A stretch of DNA of 64,000 nt, from assembly GCA_051646925.1 (NCBI GenBank), contig JBOFDK010000110.1, positions 1 to 64,000 on the forward strand, read 5' to 3'. This document shows, one piece after another, positions 16,320-23,886 of this stretch. Numbering within the stretch: the first letter of the stretch is position 1; every line of letters begins with the position of its first letter. Under the pieces are notes generated by a model that worked only from the letters and a program-made list of their open reading frames with translations, did not search any database and was not told the origin of the DNA. The DNA is from JBOFDK01 sp051646925. GTDB lineage: Bacteria > Bacillota > Clostridia > Lachnospirales > Cellulosilyticaceae. The position numbers were made by a program, and so were the translations under genes.

Positions 16320-17804
16320 GTGAAAACATCGGTAGTCAGTCATCATATGTATTTTTTCCCGTTTACATGGGAAGGGGAATTGGCACCAAATAAAAGAAGT
16401 ATGCTGAAAAATCACGAAAGTCAATCTACAATGGAAGAAAATTTGATATCTTGGAAACGTAGAGATAGAGATATTATTGTAGATAGGCAATACAATGAAT
16501 TAGTTTATTTTTATAAACCTGTACAGTCAGTTCTTTATGAATATCAAAATAGTAAAATTATTAAAATATTTGATAAAGTAGAACGTCATGAAGATGATTA
16601 TTTAGAAGTGATGGTGGAGGATAAAAAATATATACTTTCAGTTGAAGAAATAAGTCTAAAACTTTATAAAAATGGAATTGGTATTTTAAGTATTGAAGTA
16701 ATAAACAATAAGTATGAAGCATTAGATGATATTATTGCGATTAATAGTATCGGCAAATGTGTATATCCTTATAGCTTGCCTATTGAAGAAGCTCAAAATG
16801 ATTATTTTCCACAAGAAATTAAGATACAAATAGCTAAAAAATGTATTACAGAAAAATTTGATAAAAACTATAAAAAGAATATAATGTGTATAACAGACTT
16901 TTTAATGGGGATTTTGGGACCTAGTTTTTCAAATAACAAACAAACTGAAGAAAAAAATATAATAAATATTGACCCGCTATTTAGTAACAGAATGTATACT
17001 GTATGTGTTTATAAAAACGATGAATTATTAAGCGCAATTCAGCAGAAAAAAATAGAAGATACTTTATTTCATACGTTTATATTATGTAGTAAACAAGATA
17101 ATGTTTTTGGTGTTACCAAAATTCATTTGGACAATATATCGTATAGTATCGGAAGATTTTCATTTATAGGAGTAACGAAATATGATTATCCATATAAAAT
17201 GTTTAATGAACTAGCAACGCTCGCAGTTTTACAAAGAGCCTCTTTATTACATTTTTCAAATCAGTTAGCATGGATATCTACGCTTCCTAAAATACAACTT
17301 ATAGAAGGAATTCGTAAGTTGTATGAGATTTATGTTCAATTTATTAACCAAATGTATTTTGATGAAGTGACAGTGGATATGCAAGGTAGTGCGCTTTATG
17401 AAGCTTTAGTAAAAGAATTACGAATCAAAGAGGAGCTTGCAGAACTTGATTTTGAAATGCGTGAAGTTCATGAATATAGTTCGATTATTCAAAAACAACA
17501 ATCGCAAAAACGAATGGATTTTCTAGCAATTGTCGGAGCATTACTTGTATTACCAACTTTTGTAACAGGTTTTTTTGGAATGAATATTTTAGAAGATCGT
17601 TTTATGAAATGGTGGATGCATGAAGATGTATGGTTGTTTTTGAATAGTTATTTATTGCTACCAGTTGTTATTATTTTATTTATATATAGCTGTGCAATTA
17701 AAGGTTTTAAAAGTGGTAAAATTGGCAGGCAAGTGTTACTTGGTTTAATGGCTATTAGTATGTTAGTATTAATGACAAGAGGATGTGGACTTGTTAGAAT
17801 GTAA
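16320..17804 (+). CDS. Divergent CorA-like membrane protein
   Basis: A 494 residue protein with a long cytoplasmic N-terminal part and a C-terminal membrane region. A helical stretch 'LRIKEELAELDFEMREVHEYSSIIQKQQSQKRMD' leads into the first membrane segment. That segment ends in 'TGFFGMN', with the Gly-Met-Asn selectivity motif of CorA/Mrs2 channels at residues 420-422. A second segment follows ('LLLPVVIILFIYS'), and a third at the very C-terminus. The acidic loop after GMN differs from classical CorA, so a divergent Mg2+/metal channel is the best guess. The GTG start has GAGGTG five to six nt upstream. Confidence 0.65.
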   Translation: MKTSVVSHHMYFFPFTWEGELAPNKRSMLKNHESQSTMEENLISWKRRDRDIIVDRQYNELVYFYKPVQSVLYEYQNSKIIKIFDKVERHEDDYLEVMVEDKKYILSVEEISLKLYKNGIGILSIEVINNKYEALDDIIAINSIGKCVYPYSLPIEEAQNDYFPQEIKIQIAKKCITEKFDKNYKKNIMCITDFLMGILGPSFSNNKQTEEKNIINIDPLFSNRMYTVCVYKNDELLSAIQQKKIEDTLFHTFILCSKQDNVFGVTKIHLDNISYSIGRFSFIGVTKYDYPYKMFNELATLAVLQRASLLHFSNQLAWISTLPKIQLIEGIRKLYEIYVQFINQMYFDEVTVDMQGSALYEALVKELRIKEELAELDFEMREVHEYSSIIQKQQSQKRMDFLAIVGALLVLPTFVTGFFGMNILEDRFMKWWMHEDVWLFLNSYLLLPVVIILFIYSCAIKGFKSGKIGRQVLLGLMAISMLVLMTRGCGLVRM

Positions 17805-17824
17805 TATATTTTAATGTTGATGTG

Positions 17825-17852
17825 AAAAGTGCCTTTTTAAAGGCACTTTTTT
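17825..17852 (+). terminator. Terminator after CorA-like gene
   Basis: AAAAGTGCC (17825-17833) and GGCACTTTT (17842-17850) form the stem, extended by AT pairs, followed by T residues. Confidence 0.85.
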
Positions 17853-17877
17853 AATAATTAAAAATTTGTATAAATAT

Positions 17878-17943
17878 TATTTTGAAAATAGAATGTGAAT
17901 TATTTTGAAAATAGAATGTGAATTATTTTGAAATTTTAATGTG
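17878..17943 (+). repeat. 23 bp tandem repeat, nearly three copies
   Basis: Two identical 23 bp units (17878-17900, 17901-17923) and a diverged third (17924-17943). Each unit contains TTGAAA; the third copy's TTGAAA serves as the -35 of the promoter listed next. No spacers and no dyad, so not a CRISPR array. Confidence 0.9.
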
Positions 17944-17956
17944 TGTTTGCTATACT
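17928..17956 (+). promoter_or_regulatory. Promoter of dppA-cobC-cobS-cobT unit
   Basis: TTGAAA (17928-17933), 17 bp spacer, TATACT (17951-17956), 40 bp upstream of the peptidase start codon. Confidence 0.65.
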
Positions 17957-17996
17957 GAAACTAGATGCTTTTGAAAAGCAAAAAAGGGGGGAACTT

Positions 17997-18788
17997 ATGA
18001 AAATTTTTATAAGTGCAGATATTGAAGGAATTACAGGCGTATCGACATGGGAGGAAGCTGCATTAAATCCACCATATGATGCAAGAGAGAGAATGACAAA
18101 AGAAGTAGCTAGCGCATGTAGGGGTGCAATTGTAGCGGGCGTAAGAGATGTTATTATAAAAGATGCACATGGAAATGGTAAAAATCTAATCTATACAATG
18201 TTACCTAAAATTGCAAAAGTAATATCAGGTTGGAGTGGACATCCATATACTATGGTAGAAGGATTAGATGATACATTTGATGGTATTGTTTTTATAGGAT
18301 ATCATTCTCACGCAGGCTCAAATGCATCACCATTATCACATACGCTAGACCCTAAAAACATAAAAAATATTTATATTAACGAACAAATAGCAAGTGAATT
18401 TACAATTTTTAGTTATGCTGCACGTATGCTAAATATACCAATTATAGCAGTTAGTGGTGACGGAGGCTTAATTAGAGAAGTAAATAGGCTAGATAAAACA
18501 ATTCCAACTGTTGCAGTGCAAGAAGGTTTTGGCGGCGCAGTAGTATCGGTGCACCCTAATATTATATTAGAACGTATTGAACAGGCAGTACAAAAGGGTA
18601 TTACGAAAATAGAAGAAATAGTAGTACCTCCGATGCCACCACTATTTAATGTTAAGGTGGAATTTAAAAAACATAAAGACGCGTATAAATGTTCTTTTTA
18701 TCCAGGCGCAAAACAAATTGATGAATTTACAATTTCATATACATGCGAGGATTATATGGATGTTTTGAAATTGTTATTATTTTTATAA
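17997..18788 (+). CDS. M55-family D-aminopeptidase (DppA-like)
   Basis: A 263 residue zinc peptidase of family M55. It starts 'MKIFISADIEGITGV', with the metal-binding D-x-E. The other expected ligands are in 'KDAHGNGKNL', 'YHSHAGSNASPLSHT' and 'NEQIASEF'. B. subtilis DppA hydrolyses D-Ala-containing dipeptides. The ATG at 17997 has GGGGGG 6 nt upstream; a GTG at 17943 is in frame but lies upstream of the -10 element and is excluded. The cobC gene follows after 27 bp, so it may head a four-gene transcript, although a functional link to cobalamin is not obvious. Confidence 0.9.
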   Translation: MKIFISADIEGITGVSTWEEAALNPPYDARERMTKEVASACRGAIVAGVRDVIIKDAHGNGKNLIYTMLPKIAKVISGWSGHPYTMVEGLDDTFDGIVFIGYHSHAGSNASPLSHTLDPKNIKNIYINEQIASEFTIFSYAARMLNIPIIAVSGDGGLIREVNRLDKTIPTVAVQEGFGGAVVSVHPNIILERIEQAVQKGITKIEEIVVPPMPPLFNVKVEFKKHKDAYKCSFYPGAKQIDEFTISYTCEDYMDVLKLLLFL

Positions 18789-18815
18789 ATATTAACGATA
18801 GGCAGGTAAAGTATA

Positions 18816-19391
18816 ATTAAAATTTATTGGGTAAGACATGGTAAAACAAGTGCAAATCAAGAAAACCAGTACTATGGAAAACTTGATTTGCGATTAACGC
18901 AAGAAGGCATTATGGAAATAAAGCAAATAAAAACTAATTTTAATGACTGTATCAATGTTTATTCAAGTCCAGCGGCAAGGGCTATAGAAACAGCTAGTAT
19001 ATTATTTAATGGTATTTATTTCAAAGTAGATGCAAGGTTGTTAGAAAGAGATATGGGGATTTTTGAAGGTTTAGATGATAAAAATTTAAGACAAAAGTAT
19101 CCTGAAGAACGTAAAGAATGGTATAGCAATTGGAAACAATATGTTATACCAGAAGGCGAAAGTGCTATGATGCAGTATGAGCGTGTAGTATCGTTTATTA
19201 AAGAATTAGAAAAAGAAAATAAAGATGCAATTGTTATTAGCAATGCAGGAACGATTAGATTGGCGCTTTGCTATATGTTTGGTGGTAATTTAGATATGTT
19301 TTGTAAATTTCATGTAGCGACTGGTGTAGTAGTTGGAACGTATTATGAAAATGACTATTGGTATATGGATTTATCACAGGAAAATTATTAA
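18816..19391 (+). CDS. cobC: Alpha-ribazole phosphatase-type histidine phosphatase, probable ATT start
   Basis: A histidine phosphatase of 191 residues. The phosphoacceptor motif 'WVRHGKTSANQ' lies at residues 4-14 and 'VISNAGTIRL' holds the second catalytic region. Position before cobS and cobT marks it as the CobC-type enzyme that dephosphorylates alpha-ribazole phosphate in cobalamin nucleotide-loop assembly. The first conventional start in frame (TTG 18888) would remove the RHG motif. Upstream codons are AGT ATA ATT after an in-frame TAA at 18807-18809. ATT 18816 gives the family-typical 'MKIYWVRHG' and has GGCAGG nine nt upstream. Confidence 0.85.
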   Translation: MKIYWVRHGKTSANQENQYYGKLDLRLTQEGIMEIKQIKTNFNDCINVYSSPAARAIETASILFNGIYFKVDARLLERDMGIFEGLDDKNLRQKYPEERKEWYSNWKQYVIPEGESAMMQYERVVSFIKELEKENKDAIVISNAGTIRLALCYMFGGNLDMFCKFHVATGVVVGTYYENDYWYMDLSQENY

Positions 19392-19412
19392 AAAATGAAT
19401 TAGAGGAATATA

Positions 19413-20165
19413 ATGAAATTAATACAACAGTTCATACTTGCAATTCAATTTTTAACTAGAATCCCATTAACAAAAAAAGACGTTCCTTGTAAAACACAAG
19501 ATTTTCAAGGAGCAATGACGTTTTTTACTTTTATTGGACTAATTATAGGTCTTTTGCAATGGGGAACTTATGAAATATTTAATTTTTTAGTTTCGCCACT
19601 AATTGGAGCTTTAGCAAGTACAGTTATGGGAATTTGGGTAACAGGAGGACTGCATTTAGACGGTCTTAGTGATGTATGGGATGCGTTTGGTGCAAATCAA
19701 GAAAAAGAAAAAACGTTTGAGATTATGAAAGATAGTCGTGTTGGTGCATTTGGCGTAATCGCAATAGTATTAGATGTTTTTATTCATGTTATAGGAATAT
19801 ATAGTTTTTCAGAGTATAGCGCATTATATATTTTAGTGCCGATATGTGCCAAATGGAGCGTAATATGGCTTTGTTACTACGGAACAAATGCAAAAAATGG
19901 GCTTGGAGCTTTATGGATTGGTAATATAAAAAAACAAGGATTTATTATTAACTTATTAGTTTTAATATTAGCGGGAATTATTCTAAGTTCTTTTGCTGTT
20001 ACGATAAGTATAGTAGTTATTAGTTGTATGTGCGCTATATATACAAAAAAAGCGTTTGATAAGAAACTAGGAGGATTAACAGGTGATGGATTAGGTGCAT
20101 GTAGTCAAATGACAGAATGGGCACTTATTTTATTTTTGTTAACTATGATGAAATGGATTTTATAA
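19413..20165 (+). CDS. cobS: Adenosylcobinamide-GDP ribazoletransferase
   Basis: A 250 residue integral membrane CobS, which joins alpha-ribazole to adenosylcobinamide-GDP. Family blocks are 'AIQFLTRIPL' near the N-terminus, 'GGLHLDGLSDVWDAFGA' with its acidic metal-binding residues, 'MKDSRVGAFGV' and the C-terminal 'GGLTGDGLGACSQMTE'. Several hydrophobic segments fill the C-terminal half. TAGAGGA precedes the ATG; cobT begins 2 bp after its stop codon. Confidence 0.96.
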   Translation: MKLIQQFILAIQFLTRIPLTKKDVPCKTQDFQGAMTFFTFIGLIIGLLQWGTYEIFNFLVSPLIGALASTVMGIWVTGGLHLDGLSDVWDAFGANQEKEKTFEIMKDSRVGAFGVIAIVLDVFIHVIGIYSFSEYSALYILVPICAKWSVIWLCYYGTNAKNGLGALWIGNIKKQGFIINLLVLILAGIILSSFAVTISIVVISCMCAIYTKKAFDKKLGGLTGDGLGACSQMTEWALILFLLTMMKWIL

Positions 20166-20167
20166 CG

Positions 20168-21244
20168 ATGAAAAATAATTTAGATGATTATATTAAAAAT
20201 ATTTCAGATTTGAATAAATCATATAAAAATCAGATGGAAAAATATTTAGATGGCTTAACAAAGCCTGTAGGTTCGCTTGGGCGTCTTGAACAAATGGTTA
20301 TTCAGCTTGCAGGTATTCAAGAAACTCAATTTCCAAAAACTACGCCTAGAGTAACAGTTATTATGTGTGCAGACAACGGAGTTTGCAATCAAGGAATTAG
20401 TAGCTGTCCTCAAGAAGTTACGGCAACTGTTACACAAAATTTTACAAAAGGTATTACGGCTATGAACAAATTAAGTCATTTTACTAATGCGGATTTGTGC
20501 ATTGTAGATATTGGAGTAAAAGGAATAATAAATAATGAGAATATTATTAGTTGTAAAATAAGAGAAGGCACAGCGGATTTTTCAAAAGAGTATGCAATGG
20601 AAAAAAACGATGTTTTAAATGCAATTGAAGTAGGAATTAAACAGACAGAAAAACTAATAAAAAAAGGTTACAAGATGATAGGTACAGGCGAGATGGGTAT
20701 AGGAAACACTACTACATCAGCAGCGGTTACTACGGCGCTACTTAATCTAAAGCCGCACCAAGTAGTTGGAAGAGGCGCGGGTGCAGATGAGCGTGTGTAT
20801 CAAAGCAAAATTAAAACGATTACAAATGCATTAGATAAACATAAGCCAATTGTAGATAATCCACTTGATGTACTGATGAAAGTTGGAGGACTTGATTTAT
20901 GTGGTCTTGTAGGAGTGTTTTTAGCTTGCGCAAAAAATAAATGCAGCGTAGTTATAGATGGATTTATTTCAGCAACAGCAGCGCTTGTTGCATATAGATT
21001 ATGTAATGAAACAAAACATTATATGATAGCATCGCATTTGTCGGAAGAAAAAGGTATGCAAAAAATAATCGAAGAGATTGGTCTAAAACCACATTTTAAT
21101 TTAGAAATGAGATTAGGAGAAGGTAGCGGATGTCCGTTATTGTTTCAATTAGCCGATGTAGCAGTGTATACGCTAATGGGAATGGGTACATTTGAAGATG
21201 CTGGTGTAGATTCTACAAATTATATGAATATATGGAAAAAATGA
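20168..21244 (+). CDS. cobT: Nicotinate-nucleotide-dimethylbenzimidazole phosphoribosyltransferase
   Basis: A 358 residue CobT, which makes alpha-ribazole phosphate from a lower-ligand base and nicotinate mononucleotide. It shows 'LTKPVGSLGRLE', 'ADNGVCNQGIS', 'GEMGIGNTTTS', 'GRGAGADE', and the catalytic glutamate in 'RLGEGSGCPLLF'. I use ATG 20168; an earlier in-frame ATG (20117) lies deep inside cobS, and family proteins start close to the later one. The ribosome site is weak, suggesting coupling with cobS. No cobU is seen in the window. Confidence 0.95.
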   Translation: MKNNLDDYIKNISDLNKSYKNQMEKYLDGLTKPVGSLGRLEQMVIQLAGIQETQFPKTTPRVTVIMCADNGVCNQGISSCPQEVTATVTQNFTKGITAMNKLSHFTNADLCIVDIGVKGIINNENIISCKIREGTADFSKEYAMEKNDVLNAIEVGIKQTEKLIKKGYKMIGTGEMGIGNTTTSAAVTTALLNLKPHQVVGRGAGADERVYQSKIKTITNALDKHKPIVDNPLDVLMKVGGLDLCGLVGVFLACAKNKCSVVIDGFISATAALVAYRLCNETKHYMIASHLSEEKGMQKIIEEIGLKPHFNLEMRLGEGSGCPLLFQLADVAVYTLMGMGTFEDAGVDSTNYMNIWKK

Positions 21245-21304
21245 AATAATTAAGATGGCAAAGTAGAAAAATCGACATTATTTTCAATCATAAGCAAAAC
21301 TATA

Positions 21305-21333
21305 TTGACACTTAGTTTTGGCTATGATAGTAT
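21305..21333 (+). promoter_or_regulatory. pyr operon promoter
   Basis: A perfect -35 TTGACA (21305-21310), 17 bp spacer and TAGTAT (21328-21333), with TGA directly before the -10 giving an extended TGn element. It lies about 20 bp before the PyrR-type hairpin. Confidence 0.75.
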
Positions 21334-21355
21334 TAATAACAGAAAATTAAATATA

Positions 21356-21388
21356 GCCTTTAAGCTTGGTCCAGTGAGGCCAAAAAGG
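21356..21388 (+). promoter_or_regulatory. PyrR-binding RNA hairpin (pyr attenuator)
   Basis: The transcript segment contains GGUC-CAGUGA-GGCC (21368-21381): a 4 bp upper stem with the hexaloop CAGUGA that PyrR recognises in Firmicutes. The lower stem pairs CCTTT (21357-21361) with AAAGG (21384-21388) across a purine-rich bulge. The 5' strand GCCTTTAAGC (21356-21365) is also perfectly complementary to GCTTAAAGGC (21530-21539), the start of the terminator, so an alternative antiterminator can form. PyrR itself is not encoded in this window. Confidence 0.8.
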
Positions 21389-21395
21389 AGAACTA

Positions 21396-21575
21396 ATGAC
21401 AAATATAAATTACTTAAAGAAATATAACAATTGTATGGTCATATATAATACAAATCAAATAGACAATTTTGTTAAATGTGCTACTGTTTATAACAAAACA
21501 GATAGTCTTATTAATGGTTGTTTTTTTACGCTTAAAGGCAATAGATGGGGGATAACCCTTTCTATTGCCTTTTAA
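21396..21575 (+). CDS. pyr leader peptide, 59 residues
   Basis: A 59 codon frame starts at ATG 21396 with a strong AGGAG five nt upstream and ends with TAA at 21573-21575. It begins MTNINYLKKYNNCMVIYN, has no recognisable domain and is moderately Asn/Tyr rich. The start site overlaps the 3' side of the PyrR hairpin. The frame passes a T-rich stretch (21521-21527) and then the whole terminator stem, stopping one base after it. This arrangement resembles the enterobacterial pyrL leader, where translating ribosomes decide attenuation. Translation is inferred from the start signal only. Confidence 0.6.
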   Translation: MTNINYLKKYNNCMVIYNTNQIDNFVKCATVYNKTDSLINGCFFTLKGNRWGITLSIAF

Positions 21576-21580
21576 TTTTA
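21534..21580 (+). terminator. pyr operon attenuator terminator
   Basis: AAAGGCAATAGA (21534-21545) pairs with TCTATTGCCTTT (21561-21572), with GGG/CCC pairing possible in the loop, followed by TAATTTTAT. It lies 23 bp before pyrB and its 5' strand competes with the antiterminator formed with 21356-21365. Confidence 0.75.
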
Positions 21581-21602
21581 TAAAAAAGAAAGGTGATTCA
21601 TA

Positions 21603-22526
21603 ATGTTAAAACGCAAAGATTTATTAGGTATTCGTGACCTAGAAATTTCAGAAATAATGAGTGTACTCGAATGTGCAAAAGAAATGAAGCTAAAAATTCA
21701 AGATAAAACACAACGAGATAAACGATTAACAGATCAAAGTATGATTACACTTTTTTATGAAAATAGTACACGTACACGAGTTTCATTTAATATGGCAGGA
21801 ATGTACCAAAATATGCACGTAACAGATTTAGGAGTTGCGACAAGTAGTGTACAAAAAGGCGAAACATTAGTAGATACAGGCGTAACACTAGATAGAATGG
21901 GACTTGACTATATGGTTATCCGTCATGGACTTAGCGGATCTGCTCATCTATTAGCTAGAAATGTAAAAGCTTCAGTTATTAATGCAGGAGATGGGGCAAA
22001 TGAACATCCAACGCAGGCGCTTCTAGATCTTTATACTATGCTTGAACATAAGGGCGGATTTAAAGATTTGAAAGTAACAATAGTTGGAGATATAGCGCAT
22101 AGCCGAGTAGCACGTTCAAACGTTTTTGGATTAATAAAACTAGGCGCACATGTAACTCTTGCAGGAGCTGGAACGCTAACTACTAAAACAATGGAAGTAC
22201 TAGGTGCTACTGTAACAAATGACATTAAAGAAGCACTAACAGGTGCAGACGTTGTTATGGGACTAAGAATTCAAATGGAAAGACAGCAAGGCGGATTGTT
22301 TCCAAATCTAAGAGAATATAGCCAGTTATATGGTATAGATAAAGAACTTTTTAGCCTAGCTGACAAAAAAGCAATTCTAATGCATCCAGCTCCAGTTAAT
22401 AGAGGTGTAGAACTTATGCCAGAATTATTAGATAGCAAAGTAAGTGTTATAGATGAGCAAGTAACAAATGGTGTGGCAGTTCGTATGGCAATTTTAGCGC
22501 TCTTGAATGAAAGGAGAAATAAATAA
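21603..22526 (+). CDS. pyrB: Aspartate carbamoyltransferase catalytic subunit
   Basis: PyrB condenses aspartate and carbamoyl phosphate. The 307 residue protein has the carbamoyl-phosphate motif 'FYENSTRTRVSF' near residue 50, 'GDGANEHPTQALLDLYT', 'GDIAHSRVARSN', and 'MHPAPVNRGVE'. The length is that of the unregulated catalytic chain type; no pyrI is present. AAAGGTGAT precedes the ATG. It is the first structural gene of the pyr operon and shares one base with pyrC. Confidence 0.97.
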   Translation: MLKRKDLLGIRDLEISEIMSVLECAKEMKLKIQDKTQRDKRLTDQSMITLFYENSTRTRVSFNMAGMYQNMHVTDLGVATSSVQKGETLVDTGVTLDRMGLDYMVIRHGLSGSAHLLARNVKASVINAGDGANEHPTQALLDLYTMLEHKGGFKDLKVTIVGDIAHSRVARSNVFGLIKLGAHVTLAGAGTLTTKTMEVLGATVTNDIKEALTGADVVMGLRIQMERQQGGLFPNLREYSQLYGIDKELFSLADKKAILMHPAPVNRGVELMPELLDSKVSVIDEQVTNGVAVRMAILALLNERRNK

Positions 22527-23803
22527 TGAAAACATTAATTAAAAATGGTCTATTAATAAATCCTTCAACAAACTTAGAGATGGTTACAGATATTCTTATT
22601 AAAGATGGTATTGTAGTTGAAATTGGAAACATACAAGAAGAAGCGGATAAAACAATTGATGCAAAAGGTAAATGGGTAGTACCAGGATTGATAGATCTTC
22701 ATGTGCATTTGCGTTCGCCAGGGTTTGAGCACAAAGAAACTATTAGTTCAGGGTGTGATGCAGCGGCTAAAGGCGGGTTTACAACTATTTGCTGTATGCC
22801 TAATACAAAGCCAGTTATAGATAACGAATGTGTAGTTGAATACATTAATACGATGGCAAAACAAGCAAACGGAGTTCACGTGTTGCCAGTAGGCTCTATA
22901 ACAGAAGGACAAAAAGGACAAAATTTATCAAACATTGGTAAAATGGCAGAGCATGGTATTTGCGGAATAAGCGAAGATGGTCATACAGTAATGAATGCAA
23001 GCCTTATGAAAAAAGCTATGAATTATATAAAACCATTTGATTTACCAATCTTTTCGCATACAGAAGACCACACATTAGCGGGCGGAGCGATGAATGCAGG
23101 TGAAAATGCGCAACTATACGGAATTAAAGGTATCGGCTGTGACGCAGAAGAAGTTATCGTAGCTAGAGATATTATTTTGGCAAGAACGACAGGTTGTAGA
23201 TTGCATTTATCACATATTAGTACAAAAGGTAGTTTGGAACTAATAGAGATGGCAAAAACAGTATGGGGAATGAAAAATTTAACGGCAGAAACAGCGCCGC
23301 ACTACTTCATATTAGATGATAGTATTATTAACGACTATGATGCAAATAAAAAAATGAACCCACCACTTAGAACAAAAGCAGATGTTAGTGCTATGAAAAA
23401 AGCTATAAAAAATGGTGTAATTGATGCAATAGCGACAGACCATGCGCCTCATCATTATGATGAAAAAAATGTTGAGTTTGAAAAAGCACCATTTGGTATT
23501 GTAGGTCTTGAAACAAGCTTTGCACTTTCATACACATACCTTGTAAAAACAGGTATTTTAACACCGCTAGAACTTATTGAAAAAATGAGTACAGCGCCAG
23601 CAAATATTTTAAAAAGTCAAAAAGGTAGAATAGAAGTTGGCAGCGTAGCAGATATTACAATTATAGAGGTAGATACACCTTACAAAATTGACAAAGAAAC
23701 ATTTGTATCAAAAGGAAAAAACACACCGTTTGACAAGATGGAAGTGTATGGAACTGTTGAAATGACAATGGTATCTGGTGAAATTATTTTCACAAATAAA
23801 TAA
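22526..23803 (+). CDS. pyrC: Dihydroorotase
   Basis: A 425 residue type I dihydroorotase, which closes carbamoyl aspartate to dihydroorotate. Zinc-binding 'DLHVHLRSPGFEHKETI' is near residue 58. Other blocks are 'GGFTTICCMPNTKPVID', 'HTEDHTL', 'LHLSHIST' and the catalytic Asp in 'ATDHAPHH'. AAAGGAGA precedes the ATG, and the start overlaps the pyrB stop codon, so translation is coupled. Confidence 0.96.
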   Translation: MKTLIKNGLLINPSTNLEMVTDILIKDGIVVEIGNIQEEADKTIDAKGKWVVPGLIDLHVHLRSPGFEHKETISSGCDAAAKGGFTTICCMPNTKPVIDNECVVEYINTMAKQANGVHVLPVGSITEGQKGQNLSNIGKMAEHGICGISEDGHTVMNASLMKKAMNYIKPFDLPIFSHTEDHTLAGGAMNAGENAQLYGIKGIGCDAEEVIVARDIILARTTGCRLHLSHISTKGSLELIEMAKTVWGMKNLTAETAPHYFILDDSIINDYDANKKMNPPLRTKADVSAMKKAIKNGVIDAIATDHAPHHYDEKNVEFEKAPFGIVGLETSFALSYTYLVKTGILTPLELIEKMSTAPANILKSQKGRIEVGSVADITIIEVDTPYKIDKETFVSKGKNTPFDKMEVYGTVEMTMVSGEIIFTNK

Positions 23804-23886
23804 AAATTGATATATAAAATATTAAAAAAATGTTACATTGCATTAGGTGTAATTTATAAAATTCGAATAAGAGTAGGAGAATATGC

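Noticed and set aside
17878..17943. Short tandem repeats as a CRISPR array
   Set aside because: Units are directly adjacent with no spacers and no cas genes are near; they form a simple tandem repeat containing -35 elements.
17853..17996. Cobalamin riboswitch ahead of the cob genes
   Set aside because: The 140 bp before the first gene hold a tandem repeat and a promoter but no conserved B12-box-like sequence and not enough transcribed leader.
18888..19391. cobC starting at TTG 18888
   Set aside because: This start would remove the catalytic RHG motif, which is encoded intact just upstream.
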